A DNA stretch of 64,000 nucleotides from Onchocerca volvulus (taxonomy: Eukaryota > Nematoda > Chromadorea > Rhabditida > Onchocercidae), in assembly GCA_000499405.2 (NCBI GenBank), contig HG738137.1, positions 25,520,713-25,584,712 on the forward strand. Direction: 5' to 3'. The position numbers and the translations under genes are program-made. Numbering within the stretch: position 1 is the stretch's first letter; the number at the start of each line of letters is the position of its first letter. The notes beneath the pieces are model-generated. The model saw only the letters and a program-made list of their open reading frames with translations. It searched no databases and was not told where the DNA came from. Of the stretch, positions 61,360 to 64,000 are shown piece after piece.

Positions 61360-63285
61360 AATCACTAAGTTTTCATTTCTGCAAACATATATAACATAAA
61401 ATTTTCTAAAGGTTCATTGTAAGTATGCAATTTTTCCTTTCCCTTTTTTAGAAACTTCGCCTTCAATTTGCTTAATGATATGTTTTTTTTTTTTTTCCTG
61501 AAAAATCTTCCTTTTTCACCTAACATTATTTGAGTATTATCATTTCGAAGTCTTAAATATATAAAAAAAAATACATAAGATTCTGGAAGCTATTTAAAAA
61601 TTTAAAAAGCATTAAATTTGCGTAAGACAATAACGGATTTGTTGCAATTAGACATGAAATTAAAGATAGAAAAAGAATAATTTAGTATATATATATATAT
61701 ATAAATTATTCTTTATATATATATGATCACATCGATTTGTCTTTCGTAAAATAAATAAATAAAAATTTTGGACAAAAAAGAAAACAGTCGCAAATACGAA
61801 CATTTGTAAATAGCAAACATTTGCTCAATTAATAGATGATTTTTTTTTTTTTTGTGGTTTTTTATTTCTTTTTTGCCAGTTTTTCTTAGAATTATCATCA
61901 TAATTTGAGAGAATTTTGCTTTAGTGAAATAAATTAAAAAAGCAATTTCGATGGATTAATTAACTTCTTTTTTGGTAATATATGATGAAATGTATTAAAA
62001 TTTTTGATGGAAAAATGATTTGGCTTTATTTAACATAAAAAATTTTATAGAATTCGACATCTTTATAAACTTTCTTCTGGTGTATTATCAACAAAAAATA
62101 GAAAATACTAGCAATTGAATTAATGAATCATGAAATCAGAAATATTGTAAAGATTATTTAATCGATCTTTATATGTTGTCACGATTTACTGAAAACTTCC
62201 AGAATATTCCAAGAAAATCATTGAAGAATATACCACTGATATTACTAATTAATAATTTAATACAAATATTAACTGATTAAAATCATTTTTATGAGCTAAA
62301 TAGATTACAATACTGAAAAAAATAATTGTTATAAAATATCAAATGGGACAAAAAGAACGAATTATTATCATATAGTTATTATTAAATATAAAACTTTTTT
62401 CGAAAATATAGCGAATTCTCCAATCGACTGGAAAAGAGTGAAAATTCTTCAGATAATTAAATTTTTTTTTGACCTCTTTTCTGCTCGCGAGATTTTTTTT
62501 ATAATTTTCTTTTGAAAATCAGTTTCTCAAAGTTATCATTGAATTTTTTTTTTCCTATTTCACTCTAATAAATTAGCTATCTTCATTTTTCATTTCTTAG
62601 AAAAAAAATTGGATGAAGTGCTATTCCAATTGTAGTAAGTATTCTATTATTGCTTTGAAGCGATTATTTGATTAAACTGATCTTTAATCTATACTAAAAA
62701 CTATTGTAACAAGAACGAATTAATAATATAAATATCGCTAAACAAGTAAGAAACGATAAGAATATTGTAGATAAATGGATATTTTTTCAAGAAAAATAGA
62801 AAAAAACACAATGTATTATTATAGTTTAGTTATCATTTCGGAATGAAATAGTGGAAAATTTCATTTTAAATTATGAATGTATGAAAAAAAAGAGACCACT
62901 TTATAAATATTTTATTTTAATACAACAAAGAAAAACTGAATAGAAATTAAAATTTAAGCTTTAACAAAAATAAGCATTTCGAATTGACCATATTTGTGTC
63001 AATTGATAACTGACATAATAAATGATAATTAAAAAGTACAGTTCCATGAATATCATTTTTAGGAAGTCAAGTGTTGATTTAATTATTTTAATTATGCTAT
63101 GATGTGAAAAATGCATTTTACATTGACTAAATCGACTATTTTTGTTTTATCAGTATCATTTATCAACAGATGAAATATATCAATCCGGAATTATCAGCAG
63201 TTTGTAAATAATTCTATTATAATCGATTTATATGCGAATTGCTCAATTAAACTTTTGGTAACTTATTACTTATTGACTGGCTGAA
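61360..63285. other. Intergenic region
   Basis: AT-rich spacer with a (TA)n run at about 61684-61702 and a partial mirror of it at 61714-61724. No gene supported. Confidence 0.55.
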
Positions 63286-63289
63286 TCCG

Positions 63290-63545
63290 GTTATGCTCCG
63301 TGTGGCTGATACATCTAATCTATGGAGGACCGGCCAATTTTTTCTGAACAAACTTAGCTTGCCCGGCTCCAACTAGTCTATATGTAAATAATGTCAATGT
63401 TCGTTTGTTCAAAATTTTAAAACTCCCAAAATTTTTAAACACACACCTTATCTATACTAATTCAAAATCTTAGGTATCGGAAAGTCCTTATCCTATTGCT
63501 TTGAAATTTTAACAACTCTGCATTCTAATACGCTCATATTTTTAT
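63290..63545 (+). mobile_element. Helitron 5'-region-like sequence
   Basis: A GC-richer block holds TCTATACTAATTC (about 63453) and TATTGCTTTGAAATTTTAAC followed by CATTCTAATACGC, both typical of the 5' non-coding part of animal Helitrons, where TC..TATACTAA is the element start and CGCTTTGAAATTTTGAC a recurrent word. The part before it (GGAGGACCGGCC, TGCCCGGCTCC) is of unknown nature. Similarity is from memory, so boundaries are loose. Confidence 0.35.
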
Positions 63546-63695
63546 ACATGCATTTATACATGCATTGCTGTACTCAGTCTGGTTAAGTGGGAAAAAAAAA
63601 AAGAGAAAGCGCATGTTTCTAATTTTGGAAAAAAAAAAACTGGTATTTCGTAATTTGATTTTTGTTTGGTTGGAAAAACTAATATTTTGTAGTTT

Positions 63696-63914
63696 GATTT
63701 CTGCGCCGAACGACGTCATTTGGAAGCATGAGTTGAATTTTCTGATTCTAGATAGGAAACGCTTTGATTTGACGGTATATCCGTCAAGCGAAGTTTTTAA
63801 TGGCTCTAGCGGTTCATCAAATTGAGGTCGTTTTAATTTTTTCGGCGTGCAACACATTCCTTTCATTTCTCCATTAAATTTCTGAGTCTTGCAATAAGAA
63901 CACGCTTCAGTCAT
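63696..63914 (-). mobile_element. Helitron helicase N-terminal-type fragment
   Basis: The minus strand reads CSYCKTQKFNGEMKGMCC, then PLEPLKTSLDG and SKRFLSRIRKFNSCFQMTSFG. This is the zinc-finger and RKYNSxFQMTSFGA motif just before the helitron-like N-terminal domain of Helitron Rep/helicase proteins. Homology stops near 63696 and the frame degenerates into A/T-rich text. It stops upstream too (in-frame TGA 5' of the start). It is a fragment, and it lies on the strand opposite to the Helitron-start-like sequence beside it. Confidence 0.65.
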
Positions 63915-64000
63915 TTGATACCGTCAAATGATGAAAACATGCGGGCTAAAACTATAATTATCAGCTGGGTTTTACCGAAATGCAAGACGAATTGTAATCG

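Overview
The window is AT-rich nuclear DNA of a parasitic nematode, most likely a filarial worm (Brugia/Onchocerca/Loa-like). The reasons are many short GT-AG introns ending in TTTCAG or TTTTAG, start codons lying a few bases after such acceptors (the pattern of spliced-leader trans-splicing), homopolymer A/T tracts between genes, an exact copy of the nematode SL1 leader at 24642-24663, a nematode-type Srx chemoreceptor, and relics of BEL/Pao and Helitron elements. No tRNA, rRNA, CRISPR or bacterial-type operon was seen. All gene models were made by hand from frame, splice signals and phase; none is supported by transcript data.

Layout. 1-2.4 kb: A-rich intergenic DNA. 2.4-4.8 kb: pieces of an unidentified minus-strand gene, one exon with an in-frame stop. 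6.3-20.05 kb: a complete 36-exon plus-strand gene for nucleoporin gp210 (NPP-12/NUP210), about 1,872 residues, with every exon phase closing; one intron is GC-AG. 20-26 kb: gp210 3' flank, part of which is repeated 4.7 kb downstream, a minus-strand gene for a small secreted acidic protein, and 460 bases upstream of that gene's start an SL1 copy on the same strand. 26-41.5 kb: small, lineage-specific genes: uncertain minus exons at 26 kb, a 120-residue minus gene with a tandemly duplicated exon (27.5-28.6 kb), a secreted 154-residue protein (30.3-31.6 kb), a 38-residue single-membrane-span protein (32.5-32.8 kb), an orphan terminal exon (33.7 kb), a multi-exon gene with acidic N-terminus and Arg/Ser-rich C-terminus (35.1-38.9 kb), and an 82-residue two-exon gene (40.0-41.3 kb).

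42-54 kb: sparse; a candidate solo LTR (42.1-42.6 kb), degenerate tandem repeats, an Srx-type seven-transmembrane chemoreceptor gene broken by a one-base frameshift next to the NRY-like motif (47.2-49.4 kb), and a decayed BEL/Pao gag fragment carrying a perfect 23-bp palindrome (51.3-52.2 kb). 54.5-57.8 kb: a complete four-exon minus-strand ITM2/BRICHOS gene whose product ends one residue after the dibasic site at which vertebrate ITM2B is cleaved. 58-64 kb: repeats, one possible first exon at 60.8 kb, an ACGCATACGTGAA-type repeat cluster, and Helitron-derived sequence at the right edge.

The genes do not form a pathway. gp210 anchors the nuclear pore in the membrane, ITM2 is a type II membrane protein with a chaperone-like BRICHOS domain, and the 26-41 kb cluster looks like a patch of fast-evolving small genes, two with clear signal peptides.
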